Below, piece after piece: positions 1 through 4,894 of a DNA stretch of 5,082 bases (positions are counted from its first letter, which is position 1; each line of letters opens with the position of its first letter). Where the stretch lies: NCBI GenBank assembly GCA_017477005.1, contig JAFUXY010000013.1:1-5082 (forward strand), written 5' to 3'. The stretch comes from Lachnospiraceae bacterium. Its GTDB lineage: Bacteria; Bacillota; Clostridia; Lachnospirales; Lachnospiraceae. The translations under genes were made by a program, and so were the position numbers. The notes beneath the pieces were generated by a model, which made no database searches, had not been told where the DNA came from, and worked only from the letters and a program-made list of their open reading frames with translations.

Positions 1-168
1 GTTGGTTCGGTAGCGGCACCCGCCATACCGGGCATCGCATCCATCCCGCTCATATCGGGGGTCATAGGGATATCAGCAGACATGGTTGGTTCGGTAGCGG
101 CACCCGCCATACCGGGCATCGCATCCATCCCGCTCATATCGGGGGTCATAGGGATATCAGCAGACATG
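1..168. repeat. Two perfect 84-bp tandem repeats inside the coding region, with a diverged third copy
   Basis: Positions 1-84 and 85-168 are identical over all 84 bases. A related unit of 99 bp follows at 169-267 with many substitutions, and more degenerate versions continue to about 370. The unit is 28 codons, so gain or loss of copies keeps the minus-strand reading frame. Each unit encodes a segment beginning EPTMSADIPMTPDM and ending GMAGAAT. The window starts exactly inside the array, so the true copy number is unknown. Perfect identity of the two outer copies beside diverged inner ones points to recent duplication. Confidence 0.95.
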
Positions 169-1076
169 GTTGGTTCGGTAGCGGCGGTCATACCAGCCAT
201 TCCTTCCATACCCGGCATTTCTGTAGAAGCAGCTATATCTGGAGTCAAAGGAATGTCCGCCGTCATGGTTGGTTCAGCAGCGGCCCCGGCTATCTGCTCC
301 ATACCGCTCATATCCGGCATCACGGATGAATCGGCGGCAGGCATCTCCGGCATAACCGGCTGAGACGACATATCCGGATTCATTGCTTCTGGCATCGGCG
401 GAACATCGGCAGCAGGTGCTTCGGTGAACGAAGCCATATCCGGTGCTGCCGCTTCTGCTGGCTCGGACATCAAAGGTTCTGCAGCTATATCCATAGCAAT
501 CGAGTCAGCGGATGCGTCGCCCATCCCCATATCCGGCGTAGGCGTTTCGGGCATGGTCGGCTCGGGTGCTTCTGTCGGCATAGAGGCAGACATAGCGTCG
601 GCTTCCGGCGAAGTAGTGGCCTCCGAAACAGGTGATTCAACAGGCGTATCCATAGAGGGTTCGACCGGAGCTTCTTCCATCGGAGTCGGTTCAGGGGCGC
701 TCGTTTCTTCTGCGGGCGCAGAGGAGGTCTCGCTTTCCTGAGCAGCAGCTTCCTGAGCAGCCTGTTCTTCCGCTGCATGCGCTTCCGCATCCGCCTTGGA
801 AGCAGCGATCAGATGGGTCAGCTTTTGATATTCGGTATCGAAGACCGAGAGCATCCGCACCACGGCGTAGACTTTGTTTTGCATTCTTTGGTAATAATCA
901 TCGGCTTCTGCGCGAATCCTGGCTGCATCTTCTTCGGCGGCCTGTTTGATCTTGTCGCACTCCTCGCGTACATCTGCCTCGATACGCGCAATCCTGGACA
1001 TATAATCGTCGGATGCTTTGCGTACATCGCCGAAGGCGCCTTCCATAGCGTTAAAAATTTTTTCGTTCATTCCCAT
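1..1076 (-). CDS. Unrecognised protein: charged helical N-terminus plus Met/Pro/Ala/Glu-rich repeat tail (3' end outside window)
   Basis: I do not recognise this family. The frame is open for 358 codons from the ATG at 1076 to the left edge with no stop, so the C-terminus is missing. Residues 1 to about 115 are highly charged and look helical or coiled-coil (for example REECDKIKQAAEEDAARIRA), with one more hydrophobic patch at about 69-91 (VYAVVRMLSVF). From about residue 116 the protein becomes low-complexity, rich in Pro, Ala, Glu, Asp and Met, and probably disordered. From about residue 240 it turns into repeats with motifs such as EPTMSADIPMTPD and MPGMAG. There is no signal peptide or membrane segment, so it is probably cytoplasmic. 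The start is supported by AGAGGGGA at 1085-1092, 8 nt upstream; a second ATG two codons later is less well placed. The N-terminus vaguely recalls DivIVA-type or ATP-synthase-stalk coiled coils, but the typical DivIVA N-terminal motif is absent, so I assign no function. Confidence 0.8.
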   Translation of the reverse strand, partial: MGMNEKIFNAMEGAFGDVRKASDDYMSRIARIEADVREECDKIKQAAEEDAARIRAEADDYYQRMQNKVYAVVRMLSVFDTEYQKLTHLIAASKADAEAHAAEEQAAQEAAAQESETSSAPAEETSAPEPTPMEEAPVEPSMDTPVESPVSEATTSPEADAMSASMPTEAPEPTMPETPTPDMGMGDASADSIAMDIAAEPLMSEPAEAAAPDMASFTEAPAADVPPMPEAMNPDMSSQPVMPEMPAADSSVMPDMSGMEQIAGAAAEPTMTADIPLTPDIAASTEMPGMEGMAGMTAATEPTMSADIPMTPDMSGMDAMPGMAGAATEPTMSADIPMTPDMSGMDAMPGMAGAATEP

Positions 1077-1084
1077 GATCGCAC

Positions 1085-1092
1085 TCCCCTCT
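1085..1092 (-). promoter_or_regulatory. Shine-Dalgarno of the repeat-protein gene
   Basis: On the minus strand AGAGGGGA lies 8 nt before the ATG at 1076. This decides the start in favour of 1076 over the ATG at 1070. I could not find a convincing minus-strand promoter between here and 1260. A short inverted repeat (TTCAG, 4-nt loop, CTGAA) at 1126-1139 lies in the upstream region. Confidence 0.6.
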
Positions 1093-1216
1093 TTCGGAAA
1101 TAATAAGGATGTTTTTTGGTAACTATTCAGGTGACTGAACAGAAATGTCATTTGTCCATACGGTAATCGTATCAATTGACCATTTTGTCAGCTCCGTCAT
1201 TCGCAAAAAGTTGGCT

Positions 1217-1244
1217 TTGAAAACCAGCTATATTATTGTATAAT
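1217..1244 (+). promoter_or_regulatory. Sigma-70-type promoter directed into the decayed ATPase gene
   Basis: TTGAAA at 1217-1222 and a consensus TATAAT at 1239-1244 are separated by 16 bp. Transcription would start near 1250 and run into the pseudogene. GGGAG at 1249-1253 and an ATG at 1263 follow, but that frame closes after 14 codons. The promoter appears to have survived the loss of the gene's 5' coding part. The rest of 1093-1293 shows no gene. Confidence 0.55.
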
Positions 1245-1734
1245 GTTTGGGAGATTTTTGCAATGGTGTTGGGGAGAATTTCGAGGGGCATAGGCCAGAC
1301 TCGATAGCGAGCATTGTCATTTCGCCGTCAGTCGTGCCAGGCGGTTCGGGAAGTCCATCGCCTGCGGTATGATTGACGCATATTACAGCAAAGGCTGTGA
1401 TTCAAAGGAACTTTTCGAGCCTTACGAAATCGCACAGGATCCGGAATTTGAAACCTATTTGAACCGTTTCAACGTCCTTCATTTTGACGTGGCGAGTTTC
1501 TTCAACAGCGCCGGATAGCCGGAAGAGCTTGTGGCCTATTTTGGGTTTACGCAGAGGGAAGTAGAGGCTCTTTGCCGAAGGTATGACGAAAATCCGGATT
1601 TGATAGGCGATTGGTATGACGGCTATTTTATGTATGCCTCCAGCAAAGGCGAGAAACCGGAACGTGGAGAGACCTATGCCAATGGAAGTGGTCGCTTCGT
1701 TGATGAAAAACCGAGCCAATTGTGGCATATTTAT

Positions 1735-1762
1735 AAGGAAACGCTGATTAAAGCGTTTCCTT
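1735..1762. repeat. Perfect 11-bp inverted repeat (hairpin)
   Basis: AAGGAAACGCT at 1735-1745 and AGCGTTTCCTT at 1752-1762 are exact reverse complements around a 6-nt loop. The hairpin sits in the inserted segment of the pseudogene. Only a short T-run (1761-1763) follows on the plus strand, so it is not a clear intrinsic terminator. Confidence 0.85.
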
Positions 1763-1767
1763 TGTGC

Positions 1768-1803
1768 CAAATCGCAGCACGGAGTGCTTTCCTATGCGAT
1801 TTG
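1768..1803. repeat. Nested inverted repeat, 9 bp outer stem with 5 bp inner hairpin
   Basis: CAAATCGCA at 1768-1776 and TGCGATTTG at 1795-1803 are perfect reverse complements. Inside, AGCAC at 1776-1780 pairs with GTGCT at 1784-1788 around a 3-nt loop; the two stems share base 1776, so at most one of them can use it. It starts 5 nt after the previous hairpin. Two strong stem-loops in tandem resemble the ends of small palindromic repeat elements, but I cannot match it to a known family. Confidence 0.8.
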
Positions 1804-2164
1804 TGTACATGGTTTTTGTGGAAATACGATTAAATCAATGGTTCCATAATCCCAATTCCGTAGTGGGGGCATTGATGCACGGCAAGCTGAAGTCCTATTG
1901 GAAAAATACCGGTTCCTACGAGTCTTTGCAGACATCGTATTCCTGCCCAAACGGGAAGGGGCGGTTCCTGCTATGGTTGTTGAGTTGAAGTGGAATCGAA
2001 GCGCCAAAGCAGCGATCAAGCAAATCCGAGATAAGTGCTATACTGGTGTGTTGTCGGATTATCGAGGCGAAATTCTGCTGGTGGGAATCAATTACACGAA
2101 AAAGACAGGTAAATACACCTGCCGGATTGAAAAGCGCGAGCTATAGGCGAGGCACAATCCTTGC

Positions 2165-2197
2165 AAAAAAAGACAAGACCGGTTGGCCTTGTCTTTT
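2165..2197 (-). terminator. Intrinsic terminator of rplM-rpsI, probably bidirectional
   Basis: AAAAGACAAG at 2168-2177 and CTTGTCTTTT at 2188-2197 form a perfect 10-bp stem with a 10-nt loop. Read on the minus strand the stem is followed by seven T (complement of 2165-2171), about 20 nt after the rpsI stop. On the plus strand it has TTTT at its 3' end, so it may also stop transcription from the pseudogene. Confidence 0.85.
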
Positions 2198-2218
2198 GTA
2201 TAAATGTAATATCGAATC

Positions 2219-2617
2219 CTAACGCTTCGAGAACTGGGGCGCGCGTCTCGCTCCCTTCAAACCGTACTTCTTGCGTTCCTTCATACGAGGGTCTCTGGTC
2301 AGGAAACCGGCCGCCTTGAGCTGCGGGCGATATTCGCTGTCCACCTCGAGTAAAGCGCGCGAAATGCCGTGGCGAATTGCGCCGGCCTGCCCTGTGAAGC
2401 CGCCGCCCTTGACATTGACGGACACATCGAACTTGCCAACCGTACCCGTCAGCACCAGTGGCTGGCGAACGACCACCTTCAAAGTCTCCATGCCCAAATA
2501 ATCATCAATGTCGCGCTTGTTGATCGTAATCTTTCCGGTACCGGGTGTCAGATATACCCGTGCCACAGAGGACTTCCTCCGGCCGGTTCCATAATATCTA
2601 TTGCTTGCTTTAGCCAT
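2219..2617 (-). CDS. rpsI: 30S ribosomal protein uS9 (S9)
   Basis: This is the small-subunit protein uS9, whose C-terminal tail reaches into the decoding region near P-site tRNA. The 132-residue product begins [20 protein letters not shown] and has the family hallmarks: [45 protein letters not shown], and the basic tail [17 protein letters not shown]. Length fits the usual 130 or so. The frame is open further upstream to a TTG at 2635, but the ATG at 2617 matches the family start and has GGAGG at 2629-2633, 11 nt away. It lies 43 bp after rplM, with which it forms the standard bacterial rplM-rpsI operon, and a terminator follows the stop codon. No damage is visible. Confidence 0.98.
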   Translation of the reverse strand: MAKASNRYYGTGRRKSSVARVYLTPGTGKITINKRDIDDYLGMETLKVVVRQPLVLTGTVGKFDVSVNVKGGGFTGQAGAIRHGISRALLEVDSEYRPQLKAAGFLTRDPRMKERKKYGLKGARRAPQFSKR

Positions 2618-2660
2618 AATCTCTTCTTCCTCCAAAAAACAGACTTGCTTTCATCGTAGA

Positions 2661-3086
2661 TCAAAATGTCAGAACTTCCGGCTTCTGCGCCGCATGCTTG
2701 TGCTCGCTTCCAACGTACACAAACAGCTTGCGGTACATCTTTCTGCCCAGCGGTCCCTTCGGAAGCATGCCGCGTATGCTATGCTCCAAAACGCGCTCAG
2801 GATGCTTCTGCAGCATCTCGCGAAGCGTTGTCTCTTTCAGGCCACCTACATAGCCTGAATGGTGGTAATATATTTTTTGGTCGAGCTTGCGGCCGGAAAC
2901 AGCCACCTTCTCGGCGTTGACTACGATCACATAATCCCCGCAATCCGCATGCGGAGTAAAAATCGGCTTGTTCTTGCCGCGCAGTACCTTGGCGATCTCA
3001 GAGCTGAGGCGACCGAGTGTCTGTCCCTCTGCATCCACCACATACCACTTTCTCTCGATATCCGAGCCTGGCATATATGTCTTCAT
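2661..3086 (-). CDS. rplM: 50S ribosomal protein uL13 (L13)
   Basis: This is the early-assembling large-subunit protein uL13, which binds 23S rRNA. The 141-residue product is full length for the family. Its hallmarks are [20 protein letters not shown] near the N-terminus, [53 protein letters not shown], and the C-terminal [20 protein letters not shown]. The start at 3086 has a perfect AGGAGG (3095-3100) 8 nt upstream. It is the first gene of the operon with rpsI, transcribed from a promoter at 3307-3336 through a leader of about 213 nt. In Bacillota uL13 is thought to control this operon through that leader, and the sequence here is consistent with such control. Confidence 0.98.
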   Translation of the reverse strand: MKTYMPGSDIERKWYVVDAEGQTLGRLSSEIAKVLRGKNKPIFTPHADCGDYVIVVNAEKVAVSGRKLDQKIYYHHSGYVGGLKETTLREMLQKHPERVLEHSIRGMLPKGPLGRKMYRKLFVYVGSEHKHAAQKPEVLTF

Positions 3087-3300
3087 CTAAAAATCCTCCT
3101 TGCGTTGCCAACCGGCGAATCCGCCGGTTTCAGGTGTGCGCCACAACCGTACCAAATGTCCGTCAAATGTACGACGTATGCGTCATTCCATATTTTCCGT
3201 GGACCGTGGACTTGCAAAGCAGCCCTCCGGGGATGTTCTTCAAAAACCTGCGTCCAGGGACATGAACGCATTGTTTCGCAGAAAATCCACCTCCACAAGC
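3087..3300 (-). ncRNA. Structured 5' leader of rplM, candidate L13 autoregulatory leader
   Basis: Between the predicted transcription start (about 3300) and the rplM ATG lie about 213 nt with no gene but strong pairing. GTGGATTT (3290-3283) can pair with AAGTCCAC (3213-3206; one G-U). Just outside it GTGGA (3296-3292) pairs with TCCAC (3203-3199), giving a long-range stem at the very 5' end. Inside are CTGCG (3281-3277) with CGCAG (3252-3248). Further on CGTAC (3173-3169) pairs with GTACG (3152-3148). Last, an 8-bp GC-rich hairpin at 3110-3129 stands 9 nt before the Shine-Dalgarno. An L13 leader family is known from Firmicutes; whether this matches its consensus I cannot test here. Confidence 0.55.
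3095..3129 (-). promoter_or_regulatory. rplM Shine-Dalgarno with adjacent 8-bp hairpin
   Basis: AGGAGG (3095-3100) is preceded by a stem made of AACCGGCG and CGCCGGTT (3110-3117 with 3122-3129), closed by a 4-nt loop. The stem does not include the Shine-Dalgarno itself, and its 3' foot is 9 nt away from it. It lacks a T-tract, so a translational role or simple leader structure is more likely than termination. Confidence 0.7.
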
Positions 3301-3306
3301 TTCAAT

Positions 3307-3336
3307 ATATTATCACGGATGAGACGGCACTGTCAA
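3307..3336 (-). promoter_or_regulatory. Promoter of the rplM-rpsI operon
   Basis: On the minus strand a consensus TTGACA (3336-3331) is followed after 18 bp by TAATAT (3312-3307), or after 16 bp by GATAAT (3314-3309). Both fit a housekeeping sigma-70/sigma-A promoter. The start site falls near 3300, exactly where the leader's outer stem begins. Confidence 0.8.
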
Positions 3337-3350
3337 GCGATTATCTGCTC

Positions 3351-3376
3351 TTTGTAGGGCAATTTTGTAGGGCAAT
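3351..3376. repeat. Perfect 13-bp tandem repeat upstream of the rplM promoter
   Basis: TTTGTAGGGCAAT occurs twice without a gap (3351-3363 and 3364-3376). On the minus strand this places two head-to-tail ATTGCCCTACAAA sites about 14 bp and 27 bp upstream of the -35 box. The position suits an activator site or upstream promoter element, but no regulator is known. Confidence 0.85.
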
Positions 3377-3408
3377 GAAGTGCGGGTTTTGCGAATGTAT
3401 GTGGGGCA

Positions 3409-3435
3409 GGTTGGAGCATAAAAGATGCTCCAACC
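3409..3435. repeat. Perfect 11-bp inverted repeat, 5-nt loop
   Basis: GGTTGGAGCAT (3409-3419) and ATGCTCCAACC (3425-3435) are exact reverse complements around AAAAG. No T-tract follows directly on either strand. It lies between the divergent rplM promoter and the Rpn-like gene and could insulate them or be a transcript-end structure. The function is unknown. Confidence 0.85.
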
Positions 3436-3455
3436 GTACAGGTAGAAAATTTTAG

Positions 3456-3484
3456 TTGCGAAATATGCACTCAGGTGATATAGT
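3456..3484 (+). promoter_or_regulatory. Candidate promoter for the Rpn-like gene
   Basis: TTGCGA (3456-3461), 17 bp, TATAGT (3479-3484). A second candidate in this region has the same -10 and spacing (4861-4889). The leader to the ATG at 3656 would be about 165 nt. A weak stem (CAGA/TCTG at about 3526-3538) followed by six T at 3545-3550 lies in it and could act as an attenuator. The stretch 3485-3600 is otherwise AT-rich with no gene. Confidence 0.35.
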
Positions 3485-3605
3485 GTAATAGTAATGAGGC
3501 GTTTCTTGCCCCAATTTTCAAAAAGCAGAATCGGTCTGACTATCTTTTTTCAGTTCTGAAAGACAAATTTCCTGCTTTATTATTTCCATTTATATTATTC
3601 ATAGA

Positions 3606-3650
3606 GCGGGAGATGCGGTAGGAAGAAAGGTGCCTCTCCCGCGGAGGGAG
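3606..3650 (+). promoter_or_regulatory. Inverted repeat overlapping the upstream edge of the Rpn-like gene's Shine-Dalgarno
   Basis: GCGGGAGA (3606-3613) and TCTCCCGC (3635-3642) are perfect reverse complements. The second arm is followed at once by the purine-rich Shine-Dalgarno GGAGGGAGG (3643-3651). The same CTCC within the second arm could instead pair with GGAG of the Shine-Dalgarno. The two pairings exclude each other, which would let the leader open or close the ribosome binding site. Confidence 0.5.
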
Positions 3651-3655
3651 GACCT

Positions 3656-4780
3656 ATGACGAAACTGACAGAGAAGCCAGAGGATTTGCGAGATTCCGAA
3701 AATAAAACATTGAATCTGGATGACAAGGCGCTCAGCAGCGAGCAAACGTACGATTCCGCTTTGGCCACGATGATTTCAAAGGTGCAGTCCTGCATTGTCC
3801 CTTTGATCAACGAGGCGTTTGGCGAAAAGTTCACGGAGAACGCGAAGGTGGAGATCGAAAACAACAAGCGCGTTATCGCGCAGATTGACGGGCGGCTGAG
3901 CAGGCGAGAAACGGACGCATACGTGAGGATTTCCGAAATGCTCGGGGAGTTTGTCCAGAAATGTTACCATGTCGAATGCGAGACATGGTATGACAAGAGC
4001 ATTGTCGTCCGCGTAGCGGAGTACTCGTCTGTCATAGCGGCAGACGAAGCCGTGGTCACGAAGAGCGGGGTGGAGCTGCATTTCCCGAACTCGGTGATCC
4101 TGTTCCTCAGGCCGAACAGGGCCATACCGAAGAAAGTCACGATCACGCACTGCGCGCCCAACGGGGAGAAACTGTCCTATGACGTGCCGACCATCCAGAT
4201 CGCGGATTACTCCCTGGACGACATCTTTGACAAGAAGCTGCTCCTGCTGCTCCCGTTTGCCCTGTTCCGCTTCGCGAACGACTTCGACGAGATGGAGGAG
4301 GACGAGGGCAAGAGGAGGAAGATCGGGGACGCGCTCCGGGAAATCGAGGAGAGGCTGGACGAGCTGCTGCAGGCGGGGGAGATTTCGGCGTACCAGAAGC
4401 TGACGATCGAGGACCTGCTGCTCCGGGTGTCGGAGAAGCTGACTATGAGGCACGAGAAAATCAGGAAAGGAGTGGGAGAGATTATGAGCGGATATATACT
4501 GAGGACAAAGGCCGATGAGTGGCTGGACGAGGCGAAACAAGAGGGGCGCATCGAGGGAAGGCAGGAAGGACGTATCGAAGGGAGACAGGAAGGGCGTCAA
4601 GAGGGGCAGCGGGAGATGGCGGATTTAATGGGCTATCTTCTCAGCAACGGGAGGATAGAGGATGCGAAAAAGGCGTCAACGGATCAAGGGGCATTGGACA
4701 GGCTTCTTGCGGAGTTCAAGGGCTCTCAGGCAGCTGTGAATGAGGGAGAGGCTGGACGGGCTGCTGCGGGAGGGAGGTAA
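3656..4780 (+). CDS. Rpn-like PD-(D/E)XK nuclease / putative transposase family protein
   Basis: This 374-residue protein resembles the Rpn (recombination-promoting nuclease)/transposase-like proteins abundant in Firmicutes. Residues 1-30 are a polar lead. SEQTYDSALATMISKVQ through PLINEAFGEKF (29-59) is the typical opening. The likely restriction-fold core is TDAYVRI (D87) followed by YHVECET (E107, E109); most relatives I recall carry E-x-Q at the second motif. Then come HFPNSVILFLRPNRAIPKKV (142-161), a region like other family members at DDIFDKKLLLLLPFALFRF (188-206), an acidic/basic helical stretch (210-300), and the repeat EGRIEGRQ (296-317). The start has GGAGGGAGG 4 nt or more upstream. 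Known Rpn proteins are DNA nucleases linked to RecA-independent recombination and possibly phage defence; activity here is inferred. The codon composition becomes GC-rich in the middle (about 4060-4480) compared with the first 200 bp, hinting at transfer. The tail after 355 (QAAVNEGEAGRAAAGGR) looks unconserved. Confidence 0.85.
   Translation: MTKLTEKPEDLRDSENKTLNLDDKALSSEQTYDSALATMISKVQSCIVPLINEAFGEKFTENAKVEIENNKRVIAQIDGRLSRRETDAYVRISEMLGEFVQKCYHVECETWYDKSIVVRVAEYSSVIAADEAVVTKSGVELHFPNSVILFLRPNRAIPKKVTITHCAPNGEKLSYDVPTIQIADYSLDDIFDKKLLLLLPFALFRFANDFDEMEEDEGKRRKIGDALREIEERLDELLQAGEISAYQKLTIEDLLLRVSEKLTMRHEKIRKGVGEIMSGYILRTKADEWLDEAKQEGRIEGRQEGRIEGRQEGRQEGQREMADLMGYLLSNGRIEDAKKASTDQGALDRLLAEFKGSQAAVNEGEAGRAAAGGR
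4541..4609 (+). repeat. Imperfect 24-bp repeats encoding EGRIEGRQ
   Basis: Units 4541-4564 and 4565-4588 each encode EGRIEGRQ with synonymous differences. A shorter third unit (4589-4609) encodes EGRQEGQ. Such EGxxEG tails are typical of Rpn-like proteins and probably form a charged helix. The synonymous drift shows the repeat is old or maintained at protein level. Confidence 0.85.
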
Positions 4781-4817
4781 TCGAGGGGATATATACAAAG
4801 ATATGAAGGTATAAAAA

Positions 4818-4860
4818 GGGGAAATGGAGACAAATTTTTAGTTTCTTCCCCAAAATTTGT
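4818..4860. other. Two competing hairpins after the Rpn-like gene
   Basis: ACAAATTTT (4830-4838) and AAAATTTGT (4852-4860) form a perfect 9-bp stem. GGGGAA (4818-4823) can instead pair with TTCCCC (4846-4851), lying in the loop of the first stem. No T-tract follows either, so this is a doubtful transcript-end structure 38 bp past the stop codon. Confidence 0.45.
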
Positions 4861-4894
4861 TTGCAATTTCCGAATAAAGGTAGTATAGTACTAT
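4861..4894 (+). promoter_or_regulatory. Rightward promoter candidate with a 10-bp palindrome over the -10 box
   Basis: TTGCAA (4861-4866), 17 bp, TATAGT (4884-4889) is a good sigma-70-type arrangement. The palindrome ATAGTACTAT (4885-4894) overlaps the -10 box and could be an operator. Transcription would start near 4896 and leave the window on the right. Confidence 0.45.

Larger units (their letters stand above)
1640..1835. other. Apparent insertion of about 200 bp inside the pseudogene, carrying two hairpins
   Basis: In the AAA-ATPase-like family the motif WYDGY is followed within roughly 10-20 residues by the NPNSVV motif. Here about 200 bp of unrelated sequence separates them and the frame changes across it. 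The segment holds two adjacent strong inverted repeats (annotated separately). I see no transposase gene and no obvious target-site duplication, and the edges are approximate. It may be a small non-autonomous mobile element or simply rearranged DNA. Confidence 0.4.
1294..2146 (+). pseudogene. Decayed AAA-ATPase-like protein with C-terminal PD-(D/E)XK nuclease domain
   Basis: Intact members of this family (AAA-ATPase-like plus PDDEXK_9 domain, usually over 500 residues) are common in gut anaerobes and of uncertain role. Recognisable pieces occur in the right order but in three frames. Frame 1 from 1294 has DSEHCHF and the Walker A-like RARRFGKS (1333-1356), then AYYSKGCDSKELF and NRFNVLHFDVASFF. 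An amber stop at 1516-1518 follows. The same frame continues as ELVAYFGFTQREVEALCRRY and WYDGY, then leaves homology at about 1640. A second frame gives FHNPNSVVGALMHGKLKSYW and TGSYESL (1842 to about 1930). A third frame gives the nuclease domain DIVFLPKREGAVPAMVVELKW through GINYTKKTGKYTCRIEKREL, ending at the TAG at 2144-2146. The nuclease motif D...VELKW is still visible. Two family segments seem deleted: between DVASFF and ELVAYFG (expected Walker B region), and between TGSYESL and DIVFLP. The product cannot be functional. Boundaries of the lost segments are inferred from memory of the family. Confidence 0.88.

Noticed and set aside
1..370. CRISPR-like array suggested by regular repeats
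   Set aside because: The repeats are contiguous without spacers and are translated in frame, so they are a coding tandem repeat.
82..741. Plus-strand open frames rich in Gly/Ser/Ile/Ala over the left region
   Set aside because: They are the antisense of the repeat-protein gene; their periodicity comes from its repeats and they lack ribosome binding sites.
485..790. Minus-strand Arg/Leu/Pro-rich open frame
   Set aside because: Frame-shifted shadow of the long minus-strand gene, which is open throughout and has a proper start.
1531..1833. Independent small gene in the middle of the ATPase region
   Set aside because: Its first half matches internal family motifs (FGFTQREVEALC, WYDGY) and it begins mid-domain, so it is a pseudogene fragment followed by inserted sequence.
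2859..3455. 198-residue plus-strand open frame across rplM and its leader
   Set aside because: Antisense to rplM and to its structured leader; Cys-rich random-looking product without similarity to any family I know.
3776..4600. 274-residue minus-strand open frame antisense to the Rpn-like gene
   Set aside because: Long only because the region is GC-rich; composition is that of a shadow frame and the plus strand has a recognisable family and Shine-Dalgarno.
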